Of a DNA stretch of 53,021 nt, positions 16,913 through 24,276 are shown piece after piece. Source of the DNA: Verrucomicrobia bacterium UBA1183 (lineage in GTDB: Bacteria > Verrucomicrobiota > Verrucomicrobiia > Opitutales > UBA9783); the NCBI GenBank assembly GCA_002309885.1, contig DBYP01000009.1, positions 1 through 53,021 of the forward strand. The letters run 5' to 3'. Positions within the stretch are counted from its first letter, which is position 1. Every line of letters starts with the position of its first letter. The translations under genes were made by a program, and so were the position numbers. Under the pieces are notes generated by a model. It had not been told where the DNA came from. It ran no database searches and saw only the letters and a list, made by a program, of their open reading frames with translations.

Positions 16913-17031
16913 TAAGCTTTTTTCAAAACATGCCGTTTTCTATATTAGGGTGATTCACCACAATGGTGCATGTCCATAGAAAACATGTCCGAGTGCAATC
17001 GGGAATTGCATAAGAAATATCAGGGAAGATT
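16913..17031 (+). promoter_or_regulatory. Sigma-28 promoter and structured leader of flagellin gene 1
   Basis: TAAGCTTT (16913-16920) and GCCGTTTT (16932-16939) are spaced by exactly 11 bases, matching the FliA/sigma-28 consensus layout. The leader of about 85 bases holds three inverted repeats. H1 is GGTG/CACC (16949-16959), H2 ATGG/CCAT (16963-16977), and H3 TGCAAT/ATTGCA around a CGGGA loop (16994-17010). The ribosome site AGGGAAG follows. A GGA in a hairpin loop plus a GGA in the ribosome site is the layout of CsrA control, which is an inference here. Confidence 0.72.
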
Positions 17032-17829
17032 ATGACATTAAGTGTTAATACAAATACAACAGCGTCCTCATCGGCACGTATGTTGAATATCAACCATGCC
17101 CAGTTGCAACGGAGTTTGACGAAGTTGTCTACGGGTAAACGTATCAATAGTCCAGCGGATGATGCGGGTGGCTTGGCAGTATCTATGAAGATGTCGGCCG
17201 CGATTCGCAGAAACTCGGCGGTACAGAACAATGTCAACAACGCCATTTCGTTCTTACAGACACAAGATGGTGCGTTGGAAACGTTCGGATCTATCTTGGA
17301 ACGTATCTCCGAATTGAAGATGTTGCACCAAGATATCACGAAATCTACCAGTGATAAAGGTAATTACGATACTGAATTTACACAGCTCAAAGGACAGTTG
17401 GCTAATTTGAAGGCAGAAAAATTCAACAATGTTAATTTGTTCGGAACTTCTTTGGGCTCTGTAGCGATCACAGAGGACGGAGGACAAACGGTTGCTTTGA
17501 CCAAGATAACCTTGGCTGCTATCGTAACAGCCCTCAATGCAGTTACTAAGTTAGGTTCGTTAACTATTACTAATGTAACGAATTATATTGGAACTATCGC
17601 TACCGATCGTGCTATCAACGGAGCTTCTTCAAATCGTTTGCAGTATGCTTTAGATATGTTGTCGATCAACAAAGTAAATCTTGAAGCCGCGAATGGTCGT
17701 ATCTTGGATGCTGATATCGCTTCCGAATCCACCGAATTTGCGAAATTGCAAATCCTATCACAGGCGAATTCCGCGATGTTGTCTCAGGCGAACTTGTTGC
17801 CGCAAGCAGCGCTACGACTCATTAGCTAA
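17032..17829 (+). CDS. Flagellin 1 of 4
   Basis: This is a short flagellin of 265 residues, the subunit of the external filament, exported through the FlhB-containing apparatus. The N-terminal D0/D1 part (residues 1-140) holds MLNINHAQLQRSLTKLSTG, RINSPADDAGGLAVSMKM and NNVNNAISFLQTQDGALET. The C-terminal part holds ASSNRLQYALDMLSINK and ends LSQANLLPQAALRLIS. There is almost no D2/D3 domain: a variable stretch of only about 50 residues links the two. The four paralogues are nearly identical at both ends and differ mainly in this middle stretch. It has its own sigma-28 promoter and a downstream terminator, so it is transcribed singly. Confidence 0.97.
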   Translation: MTLSVNTNTTASSSARMLNINHAQLQRSLTKLSTGKRINSPADDAGGLAVSMKMSAAIRRNSAVQNNVNNAISFLQTQDGALETFGSILERISELKMLHQDITKSTSDKGNYDTEFTQLKGQLANLKAEKFNNVNLFGTSLGSVAITEDGGQTVALTKITLAAIVTALNAVTKLGSLTITNVTNYIGTIATDRAINGASSNRLQYALDMLSINKVNLEAANGRILDADIASESTEFAKLQILSQANSAMLSQANLLPQAALRLIS

Positions 17830-17865
17830 AGATAACGTTTTTACACAAAAACAACACACAAACAT

Positions 17866-17899
17866 AACTACCTACGAGTTTTTACTCCTAGGTAGTTTT
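17866..17899 (+). terminator. Terminator after flagellin 1
   Basis: An imperfect stem (AACTACCTACGAGT / ACTCCTAGGTAGTT around TTTT) is followed by a T run, 36 bases after the stop codon. It is related to the more perfect terminator after flagellin 2. Confidence 0.7.
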
Positions 17900-17904
17900 A
17901 ATTT

Positions 17905-18047
17905 TGGGTGATCTTTTGTAAAAGATCCCTCAAACTCCCTTAAAAGCAGGGCAGTGGCCCTGCACCCCCGTCATTTTGCAACCATGTTGCAAAATAAGGA
18001 AAAGTTTTTGAGCGTCTAAGGGAATCTTTTTTCAAAAAGTTCCCTTA
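17905..18047 (-). repeat. Composite hairpin element, copy 6 (D-C-B-A on plus)
   Basis: This is a full copy in inverted orientation between flagellin genes 1 and 2. D is GGGTGATCTTTTG / AAAGATCCCTC, C GCAGGGCAGTGGCCCTGC, B TTTTGCAACCATGTTGCAAAA, and A ends at TTCCCTT. The A module stops about 16 bases before the next sigma-28 promoter. Confidence 0.9.
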
Positions 18048-18063
18048 TTTTTCAAAAAAACGC

Positions 18064-18184
18064 TAAGGATTTTTCAAAATATGCCGTTTTTTTATATTAA
18101 GGTGGTTTACCTTAATGGTGCATGTCCATCAGAAAAACATGTCCGGAGCAATCGGGAATTGCATAGTAAAAATCAGGGAAGATT
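18064..18184 (+). promoter_or_regulatory. Sigma-28 promoter and structured leader of flagellin gene 2
   Basis: TAAGGATT (18064-18071), an 11-base spacer and GCCGTTTT (18083-18090) are followed by the same three-hairpin leader as gene 1. H1 is GGTG/TACC, H2 ATGG/CCAT, and H3 GCAAT/ATTGC with loop CGGGA (18148-18162). The ribosome site is AGGGAAG. Confidence 0.72.
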
Positions 18185-18967
18185 ATGACATTAAGTGTTA
18201 ATACAAATACAACAGCGGCCTCATCGGCACGTATGTTGAATATCAATCACGCCCAGTTACAACGAAGTCTAACAAAGTTGTCTACGGGCAAACGTATCAA
18301 TAGCCCAGCGGATGATGCAGGTGGTTTGGCGGTATCTATGAAGATGTCGGCGGCCATTCGTAGAAACTCGGCAGTACAAAACAACGTCAATAATGCGATT
18401 GCTTTCTTGCAGACGCAAGACGGTGCTATGGAAACTTACGGTAACATTCTGGAACGTATGTCTGAATTGAAGATGTTACACCAGGATATCACCAAATCAT
18501 CGAGCGATAAAGCTAACTACGATACGGAATATGCACAACTTCAACTTCAGTTGGCTAACTTAAGGCAAGAGAAGTTCAATAATGTTAACTTGTTCGGTAC
18601 AACCTTATCGCCGGTCGCAATCACGGAAGACGGTGGTCAAACGGTTACATTATCTACACTCGCCTTAACGATAGTAACGGCTGCAGGATTAGCCTCGTTA
18701 ACGGTTAATCGCATAACAACAGCAATTTCTATGGTTGCTACCAAACGTGCTATTAACGGAGCTTCTTCAAATCGTTTGCAGTACGCTTTGGATATGTTGG
18801 GCATCAATAAGGTAAATCTTGAAGCTGCGAATGGTCGTATCTTGGATGCGGATATTGCTTCTGAATCCACCGAATTTGCGAAATTGCAAATTCTGTCGCA
18901 AGCCAACTCCGCGATGTTGTCGCAAGCGAATCTGTTACCACAAGCGGCACTACGACTTATCAGCTAA
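18185..18967 (+). CDS. Flagellin 2 of 4
   Basis: This 260-residue flagellin has the same architecture as flagellin 1: conserved D0/D1 ends and a minimal centre. Its middle stretch (around residues 135-190: TTLSPVAITEDGGQTVTLST and following) is 5 residues shorter than in copies 1 and 3 and diverged. MATKRAINGASSNRLQYALD replaces IATDRAINGASS. Many third-position differences from copy 1 with few amino-acid changes in the ends point to old duplicates under purifying selection. It has its own promoter, leader and terminator. Confidence 0.97.
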   Translation: MTLSVNTNTTAASSARMLNINHAQLQRSLTKLSTGKRINSPADDAGGLAVSMKMSAAIRRNSAVQNNVNNAIAFLQTQDGAMETYGNILERMSELKMLHQDITKSSSDKANYDTEYAQLQLQLANLRQEKFNNVNLFGTTLSPVAITEDGGQTVTLSTLALTIVTAAGLASLTVNRITTAISMVATKRAINGASSNRLQYALDMLGINKVNLEAANGRILDADIASESTEFAKLQILSQANSAMLSQANLLPQAALRLIS

Positions 18968-19005
18968 AATAAGGTTTTTTTGCACAAGTAAGTCTCAAAA
19001 CACAA

Positions 19006-19037
19006 CAACCTACGAGTTTTCACTCGTAGGTTGTTTT
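19006..19037 (+). terminator. Terminator after flagellin 2
   Basis: A perfect 12-bp stem (CAACCTACGAGT / ACTCGTAGGTTG) with a TTTC loop and a run of T, 38 bases after the stop codon. This is a clear intrinsic terminator. Confidence 0.9.
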
Positions 19038-19042
19038 AATTT

Positions 19043-19178
19043 AGAGGGATTTTTTGTAAAAAATCCCTCAAACTCCCTTAAAAGCAGAGCAGCGGCCCTG
19101 CACCCCCGTCATTTTGCAACCATGTTGCAAAATGATGAAAAGTTTTTAGGCGTCTAAGGGAATATTTTTTCAAAAAAC
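19043..19178 (-). repeat. Composite hairpin element, copy 7 (D-C-B-A on plus)
   Basis: This is an inverted copy between flagellin genes 2 and 3: D AGAGGGATTTTTTG / AAAATCCCTC, C GCAGAGCAGCGGCCCTGC, B TTTTGCAACCATGTTGCAAAA. Module A is truncated: its second arm runs into the next sigma-28 promoter only a few bases away. Confidence 0.88.
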
Positions 19179-19181
19179 TAC

Positions 19182-19302
19182 TAAGCTTTTTTCAAAACAT
19201 GCCGTCTTTTATATTAAGGTAGTTTACCTCAATGGTGCATGACCATTAAAAAAACATGTCCGAATGCAATCGGGAATTGCATAGTAAAAATCAGGGAAGA
19301 TT
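19182..19302 (+). promoter_or_regulatory. Sigma-28 promoter and structured leader of flagellin gene 3
   Basis: TAAGCTTT (19182-19189), 11 bases and GCCGTCTT (19201-19208). The leader has H1 GGTA/TACC (covarying with GGTG/CACC of gene 1), H2 AATGGT/ACCATT, H3 TGCAAT/ATTGCA with loop CGGGA, and the ribosome site AGGGAAG. Confidence 0.72.
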
Positions 19303-20100
19303 ATGACATTAAGTGTTAATACAAATACAACAGCGGCCTCGTCAGCACGTATGTTGAATATAAATCATGCCCAGTTACAACGAAGTTTGACGAAGTTGTC
19401 TACGGGCAGACGTATCAATAGCCCGGCGGATGACGCGGGTGGCTTGGCGGTGTCCATGAAGATGTCGGCAGCCATTCGTAGAAATTCGGCGGTACAAAAT
19501 AACGTCAGCAATGCGATCGCCTTTTTGCAAACGCAAGATGGTGCACTGGAAACCTACGGCCATATTCTGGAACGTATTTCAGAATTGAAAATGTTACACC
19601 AGGATATCACCAAATCTTCGAGCGATAAGAGTAATTACGATACTGAATTCACACAGCTTAAATCTCAGTTGACGAACTTAACTAACGAGTCATTCAACAA
19701 TGTTAATCTGTTTGGAACTTCATTGGCAGCTGTAGCTATCACCGAAGATGGTGGGCAAACCGTTGCATTGACCAAGATAACCTTGGCTGTTATTCAGGCT
19801 TCACTTGCAGCAGCGGCAACCTTGGGAGCTTTAACCGTTAGTTCCATAACGACCGCCATTTCAAGTATCGCCACCGATCGTGCTATCAACGGAGCTTCTT
19901 CAAATCGTTTGCAGTATGCTCTGGATATGTTGGGTATCAACAAGGTAAACCTTGAAGCTGCTAACGGTCGTATCTTGGATGCGGATATCGCTTCTGAATC
20001 CACCGAATTTGCAAAGTTGCAAATCTTGTCACAAGCGAATTCGGCGATGTTGTCACAAGCAAATCTGCTACCACAAGCGGCATTACGACTCATTTCGTAA
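19303..20100 (+). CDS. Flagellin 3 of 4
   Basis: This 265-residue flagellin has the conserved ends shared by all four copies. Sequence-specific features are GRRINSP in place of GKRINSP, SNAIAFLQTQDGALETYGH, and a middle stretch with ALTKITLAVIQASLAAAATL. It has no D2/D3 domain. It is transcribed from its own sigma-28 promoter and ends before its own terminator, so filament composition could be tuned per gene, but nothing in the sequence shows differential timing. Confidence 0.97.
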   Translation: MTLSVNTNTTAASSARMLNINHAQLQRSLTKLSTGRRINSPADDAGGLAVSMKMSAAIRRNSAVQNNVSNAIAFLQTQDGALETYGHILERISELKMLHQDITKSSSDKSNYDTEFTQLKSQLTNLTNESFNNVNLFGTSLAAVAITEDGGQTVALTKITLAVIQASLAAAATLGALTVSSITTAISSIATDRAINGASSNRLQYALDMLGINKVNLEAANGRILDADIASESTEFAKLQILSQANSAMLSQANLLPQAALRLIS

Positions 20101-20120
20101 CTCCTACACACGATCCCCAA

Positions 20121-20153
20121 ACAAGCGAACGGATGGCGTTCGCTTGTTTTTTT
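20121..20153 (+). terminator. Terminator after flagellin 3
   Basis: A perfect stem ACAAGCGAAC / GTTCGCTTGT with a 7-base loop, followed by seven T, 20 bases after the stop codon. The T tract is also the edge of the 108-bp inverted repeat block. Confidence 0.9.
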
Positions 20154-20255
20154 AATACAAAGGATCATCTTTTTGTTTTTTACCTGGTACAAAGGAAAGA
20201 AATTGTCGTAAACATCCGTATATATTTCCCCGAGCTAAAAAATGACGGTCTTGAG
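20148..20255 (-). repeat. 108-bp block, near-identical inverted copy of 52703-52810
   Basis: Read on the minus strand, this block (from CTCAAGACCGTC to TTGTATTAAAAAA) matches 52703-52810 with a single mismatch. It begins at the outer arm of module D of the adjacent composite element in both places, but those neighbouring elements are clearly diverged. No open reading frame or RNA is recognisable in it. Confidence 0.95.
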
Positions 20256-20390
20256 AGATTTTTGTGAAAAATCCCTCAAACTCTCCTAAAAGCAGGGTAG
20301 CGGCTCTCATCCTAGTCATTTTGCAATATTGTTGCAAAATTATGAAAATTTTTGAGGGTTTAAAGAAAGCTTTTCTCCAAAAATTCCCTT
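20251..20390 (-). repeat. Composite hairpin element, copy 8 (D-C-B-A on plus, diverged)
   Basis: This inverted copy between flagellin 3 and 4 is among the most degenerate: D TTGAGAGATTTTT / AAAAATCCCTCAA, C reduced to GCAGGGTAGCGGCTCTCAT, B TTTTGCAATATTGTTGCAAAA, A TTCCCTT end only partly paired. Confidence 0.85.
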
Positions 20391-20408
20391 ATTCCTTTCA
20401 AAAAACAC

Positions 20409-20527
20409 TAAGCTTTTTTCAAAACATGCCGTCTTTTATATTAAGGTAGTTTACCTCAATGGTACATGACCATTAAAAACATGTCCGAATGCAATCGGGA
20501 ATTGCATAGTAAAAATCAGGGAAGATT
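20409..20527 (+). promoter_or_regulatory. Sigma-28 promoter and structured leader of flagellin gene 4
   Basis: TAAGCTTT (20409-20416), 11 bases and GCCGTCTT (20428-20435). The leader is nearly identical to that of gene 3: H1 GGTA/TACC, H2 AATGGT/ACCATT, H3 with loop CGGGA, ribosome site AGGGAAG. Confidence 0.72.
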
Positions 20528-21310
20528 ATGACATTAAGTGTTAATACAAATACAACAGCGGCCTCGTCAGCACGTATGTTGAATATAAATCATGCCCAGT
20601 TACAACGAAGTTTAACGAGGTTGTCTACGGGTAGACGTATCAATAGCCCGTCCGATGATGCGGGTGGCTTGGCGGTATCTATGAAGATGTCGGCAGCCAT
20701 TCGGAGAAATTCGGCGGTACAAAACAACGTTAGCAACGCCATTTCCTTTTTGCAGACGCAAGATGGTGCTATGGAAACCTATGGAGCTATTCTGGATCGT
20801 ATGTCTGAATTGAAGATGTTACACCAGGATATTACCAAATCTTCAAGCGATAAAAGCAATTACAATACGGAATTCCTTCAGCTTAAGGCTCAGCTAACAA
20901 ATTTAGCCAGCGAAAAGTTTAACAACGTTAACTTATTCGGTACGGCCTTATCGGCGGTTGCGATTACAGAAGATGGTGGACAAACGGTTGCATTGACGAC
21001 CATTACATTACCTACGGTGGCTGCAGCTTCCTTGGGTGTGTTAACAGTTAGTGACATAACCACGGCTATTTCAACCGTCGCTACCGATCGTGCTATCAAC
21101 GGAGCTTCTTCAAATCGTCTGCAGTACGCTCTGGATATGTTGAGCATCAATAAGGTAAATCTTGAAGCTGCTAACGGTCGTATCTTGGATGCGGATATCG
21201 CTTCTGAATCCACCGAATTTGCGAAGTTGCAAATTTTGTCGCAAGCAAACTCGGCGATGTTGTCCCAAGCGAACACGTTACCACAAGCCGCGTTGCGACT
21301 TATCAGCTAA
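20528..21310 (+). CDS. Flagellin 4 of 4
   Basis: This 260-residue flagellin has the same two conserved ends. It is distinguished by SLTRLSTGRRINSPSDDAGG near the N-terminus (Ser for Ala), GAILDRMSELKML, and a middle stretch ALTTITLPTVAAASLGVLTV. The C-terminus reads SQANTLPQAALRLIS where the others have SQANLLPQ. It has no dedicated terminator; a composite element starts 17 bases after the stop and its A hairpin probably serves. It is the last of the array. Confidence 0.97.
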   Translation: MTLSVNTNTTAASSARMLNINHAQLQRSLTRLSTGRRINSPSDDAGGLAVSMKMSAAIRRNSAVQNNVSNAISFLQTQDGAMETYGAILDRMSELKMLHQDITKSSSDKSNYNTEFLQLKAQLTNLASEKFNNVNLFGTALSAVAITEDGGQTVALTTITLPTVAAASLGVLTVSDITTAISTVATDRAINGASSNRLQYALDMLSINKVNLEAANGRILDADIASESTEFAKLQILSQANSAMLSQANTLPQAALRLIS

Positions 21311-21327
21311 CGAAGTAAATTAATTCT

Positions 21328-21448
21328 AAGGGAACTTTGAAAAAAGTTCCCTTACACCCTCAAAAACTTTTCATCATTTTGCAGTGATGCTGTAAAAAGC
21401 ACAAAAGATTAATGGAGTTTGATGGTTTTTTACAAAAAATCTTTCAAA
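21328..21448 (+). repeat. Composite hairpin element, copy 9 (A-B-D)
   Basis: This forward copy after flagellin 4 has A (AAGGGAACTTT / AAAGTTCCCTT), B TTTTGCAGTGATGCTGTAAAA with one wobble, no C, and a weakened D (GGTTTTTTAC / AAAAAATC). It sits between the convergent flagellin 4 and ATPase genes. Confidence 0.88.
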
Positions 21449-21487
21449 ATTGTAAATTTTTAACGCAAGTAGAACCTATCTAGCGTC

Positions 21488-22591
21488 TTATTCGAATACC
21501 AAGGTTCGCGGGTTGCCGCTGTTCCACTTTTGGAACAATACCCCTTTTAAAAACTGCCGTTGTGCGTCGCGGGTGTACCCCAGATTTTCTAGACGTAAAA
21601 AGACGTCACTACGTGTCCCCGCATGAAATGTTGCCAAGACGCAGTGCCCTGTTAGAGCCGCATTTACCGCCAATTTCAGCTGTTCTGGCGTTCTAATTTC
21701 TCCAATACCCACGACATTAACGCTCTGCCGCAACAACTTACGCATAAAATCATCGGCAGTTAATGAGCTATCTAAATTCAATTGAACGATTTGCTTTTGT
21801 GGTACCTCTATCGGGTCTTCAAAGCTAATGATGCGCTGATTTTTTATCTGATTTAGAAGGTGGTAATAAGTCGTTGTTTTCCCATGCCCAATAGGCCCCG
21901 TAATCAACCACAAGCCCGGCGAAACATGAGCAAACGCTTGTGCAAATTCCGTAGCATCTAATGCATCATAATGATACGTTTTATTAAGCTGATCCGATTG
22001 TAACCGTAGAACCAAACTTTCCCCATGAAGGCAGGGTAATGTAGAAACGCGACAACAGAATTCATTTCGTGAAGTAATGAAAACAAATTGCCCGTTTTGC
22101 GGCTGAAAGGCTTTCGCTATATCTAGTTGTGCTTTCAATTTAATCAAATTGGTAACCGCAGGCCCCACGAACTCATCAAGACCCATCACAGGATGCAATT
22201 GTCCTTGTTGACGAAAAAACACATCGTAGGATTTTTGCTGCGGGATAAAGTGAATGTCTGAGCACTTATCTTGAAATGCCGTTTGTAAAATATCCGAAAG
22301 CTTTTGGGAAACATCATTCGGAATATGATCTACTTTTAGCGGCAATTTTTGCGGAACATCGATTTCATCTAAAAGATTAGCATGCGTCGTATAATCGATA
22401 TCTAGCGGTGTTTTATAAAATTGGCTGAGCGTATTTACGAAATAAAATGTAGAACGCGAAATGGTATTGTGCGCCTTACAATAGAGTTTTTCTTGGGAAA
22501 TAAATTTTGGGACAACGCCTGCTTTCTTCAACACCAAACGATTAAAATAAGGAGTTCCCATACACTTCACGTGTAGTCCAATTGCCCTCAT
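21488..22591 (-). CDS. GspE/PilB-family secretion or pilus ATPase (ComGA-like)
   Basis: This 367-residue cytoplasmic ATPase powers assembly of a type II secretion, type IV pilus or competence pseudopilus system. Walker A is GPIGHGKTTT, the Asp box SFEDPIEVPQ, Walker B region VVGIGEIRTPEQ and the His box GHCVLATFHAG. The N-terminal domain is short (about 90 residues) and the tetracysteine zinc motif of GspE/PilB is absent, as in ComGA-type proteins. Relative to PilT it has the N-terminal extension typical of assembly ATPases. No pilin, inner-membrane platform or secretin gene is adjacent, so it is orphaned here. A ComEC gene at 46830 suggests a role in DNA uptake, which is an inference. Confidence 0.85.
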   Translation of the reverse strand: MRAIGLHVKCMGTPYFNRLVLKKAGVVPKFISQEKLYCKAHNTISRSTFYFVNTLSQFYKTPLDIDYTTHANLLDEIDVPQKLPLKVDHIPNDVSQKLSDILQTAFQDKCSDIHFIPQQKSYDVFFRQQGQLHPVMGLDEFVGPAVTNLIKLKAQLDIAKAFQPQNGQFVFITSRNEFCCRVSTLPCLHGESLVLRLQSDQLNKTYHYDALDATEFAQAFAHVSPGLWLITGPIGHGKTTTYYHLLNQIKNQRIISFEDPIEVPQKQIVQLNLDSSLTADDFMRKLLRQSVNVVGIGEIRTPEQLKLAVNAALTGHCVLATFHAGTRSDVFLRLENLGYTRDAQRQFLKGVLFQKWNSGNPRTLVFE

Positions 22592-22645
22592 AAATCAATG
22601 CTAAATGTGGAATTCTTTTGTTTTGCGAAAAAAATGATATTTCAC

Positions 22646-22676
22646 TTGACAGGAAATCGATAAACTTGTTTCTATA
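22646..22676 (+). promoter_or_regulatory. Candidate promoter of rpsT
   Basis: A consensus -35 TTGACA (22646-22651) is followed by TCTATA (22671-22676) at 19 bases. The start codon is at 22702. The -35 is strong, and the -10 choice is uncertain. Confidence 0.4.
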
Positions 22677-22701
22677 GTTACGTACAAAATAAGAGAAAGC
22701 A

Positions 22702-23025
22702 ATGGCGAACATTAAATCTTCAAAGAAGTCGATTCGTAAAATCGCAAAGTTGACGGCACGAAACAAAGCAGAAAGAAGCCGCTTAAAGACATTTTCCAAA
22801 AAGTTACAGAAGTTGCAGGCAGGCGATGATGCAGCTGCAACCAAAGCTATGGCGATAGAGTATATGTCCATCGTCGATAAGGCAGGTAAGCATGGTGTTT
22901 GGCACCATAATAAGGTGAACCGCATCAAGAGCCGTTTGACAAAGCTTATAGCAGCATCTCCGGCAGAAGCTCCCGTCCAAAAAGAAGAGAAAGCGGAAGC
23001 AGCTGAACCGGCAAAGGAAGCGTAA
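22702..23025 (+). CDS. rpsT: 30S ribosomal protein S20
   Basis: S20 binds the 5' domain of 16S rRNA early in small-subunit assembly. The sequence has the diagnostic MANIKSSKKSIRKIAKLTAR opening, basic helical stretches and GVWHHNKVNRIKSRLTKLI near the end of the core. At 107 residues it is about 20 longer than usual, because of a C-terminal tail rich in Ala, Glu, Lys and Pro. It is monocistronic, with its own promoter and a strong terminator. Confidence 0.96.
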   Translation: MANIKSSKKSIRKIAKLTARNKAERSRLKTFSKKLQKLQAGDDAAATKAMAIEYMSIVDKAGKHGVWHHNKVNRIKSRLTKLIAASPAEAPVQKEEKAEAAEPAKEA

Positions 23026-23045
23026 TACTTTCTCCCATCCCATTC

Positions 23046-23077
23046 GAGATTCCGGTTTATCCGGAGTCTCTTTTTTT
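23046..23077 (+). terminator. Terminator after rpsT
   Basis: A 10-bp stem GAGATTCCGG / CCGGAGTCTC (one wobble pair), loop TTTAT, and a run of seven T. Confidence 0.9.
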
Positions 23078-23121
23078 ATTTTATACTTGCCTAAAATCGG
23101 TTTCTCGATTCTGATAAGAAT

Positions 23122-24003
23122 ATGTACAAAAGGATTGCTTTTACACTAGCGCTTGGCGTTTGTTTTTTAATGCAAGCGAAATCGGAAGAAACCGTCGCAG
23201 CTTATGTAAATGAAGCCGTTATTACACGTTTGAGTGTACAACAACTTGTTCAACAGGAAGCCATTACCTACGATCAGGCGTTGAATTTTTTGATAGAACA
23301 ACAACTGCTGTTGCAAGATTTCAATGATAAAAAGGGAAAAATCCCGCAATTGCAATTAGATATCCAAACTTCGAACATTATACAGGAGCATTTTAACGGC
23401 AATCGCAATGCATTCGTGAAAGTTTTGCAAATGCAAGGAAAGTCTCTGACGGGACTCCAGGAGGAACTTCGCACTTCCATTATCTTGAACGTTATGCGCC
23501 AGCAAAAAACCCAGTCTCGATATAGCATCAGCCCTAAGGCGATTCGTTCCTATTATGAAGCAAACAAAAACGAATTTTTCGTCCCAGCGCGTTACTACAT
23601 TTCACAAGCAGGGTTCAGTTTGGAATCTAAAATGCCTCAATCTGAAGTTAAAAAATCCGAAAAACTTCAGGAATTAATAAAATCCGGAACCCCTTTAGAC
23701 GCCATAAAACAACAACTGAACGAATTTTCCTCAGAACCCACGTGGTATTCTTCGGTAGAATTGAATAAAGCTTTAGTTGATAAACTAGAATCCTTGCCCG
23801 TCGGAAAGGAAACGCCCTATTTACAACTAAACAACACCTTTGTGGTTACCCAACTGCTCCAAAAAACACCAGCAACAACCCGGCCATTACCGGAGGTTCA
23901 AAATATCATTGAAGAGAAGTTGCTCGTAGAACACAACAATAAGTGTTACCAAGAGTACGTCCAGCAACTCAAAAGCAAAGCCGTTGTAAAAATAAATCGT
24001 TAG
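23122..24003 (+). CDS. SurA-like periplasmic chaperone
   Basis: This 293-residue exported protein has a signal peptide (MYKRIAFTLALGVCFLMQAKS). The N-terminal domain is SurA/SurA_N-like (AAYVNEAVITRLSVQQLVQQ, then TYDQALNFLIEQQLLLQDF). It continues with SPKAIRSYYEANKNEFFVPA, the usual lead-in to a parvulin domain, followed by a region (about 150-245) where the parvulin core is hard to recognise. A long C-terminal helix closes it, as in SurA. Likely role: escorting outer-membrane proteins through the periplasm, with doubtful prolyl isomerase activity. There is no clear Shine-Dalgarno. TTGCCT-17-TCTGAT upstream would place transcription start at the ATG. Confidence 0.75.
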   Translation: MYKRIAFTLALGVCFLMQAKSEETVAAYVNEAVITRLSVQQLVQQEAITYDQALNFLIEQQLLLQDFNDKKGKIPQLQLDIQTSNIIQEHFNGNRNAFVKVLQMQGKSLTGLQEELRTSIILNVMRQQKTQSRYSISPKAIRSYYEANKNEFFVPARYYISQAGFSLESKMPQSEVKKSEKLQELIKSGTPLDAIKQQLNEFSSEPTWYSSVELNKALVDKLESLPVGKETPYLQLNNTFVVTQLLQKTPATTRPLPEVQNIIEEKLLVEHNNKCYQEYVQQLKSKAVVKINR

Positions 24004-24025
24004 CTTTCTGCAAAATGACAAGAAA

Positions 24026-24247
24026 TTAGGGCGTATCTACAGAAATTAGAGAACTATAAGAGAATAAACCCTAAGGGAACTTTTTGAAAAAGTTCCCTTA
24101 AATCCTCAAAAACGTTTATTAATTTTGCAACGGCATTGCAAAATAACCGGTGTGCAGGGCTGCTGCCTTGCTTTTAAGGGCTTTTGAGGGATTTTTTGTA
24201 AAAAATCCTTCAATGTTGTATTCTAATTCGTCACAAACACACGCTAG
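24026..24247 (+). mobile_element. MITE-like composite element, copy 10, with inverted ends
   Basis: This 222-bp copy carries modules A-B-C-D (24073-24213) plus flanks that form imperfect inverted ends. The left flank is TTAGGGCGTATCTACAG (24026-24042) with AATTAGA following. The right flank, read inward, is CTAGCGTGTGTTTGTGAC with AATTAGA following. The ends coincide with TTAG/CTAG, resembling YTAR target sites of IS5-type elements. It lies between convergent surA-like and tsaC genes. No transposase is encoded. Confidence 0.75.
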
Positions 24248-24276
24248 AAGGCTCTTCTTTTTGTTTTATTGGAATC

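Noticed and set aside
16691..24213. Clustered repeated palindromes considered as a CRISPR array
   Set aside because: Copies are 120-225 bp, irregularly spaced, in both orientations and interleaved with genes. There is no regular repeat-spacer pattern and no cas gene.
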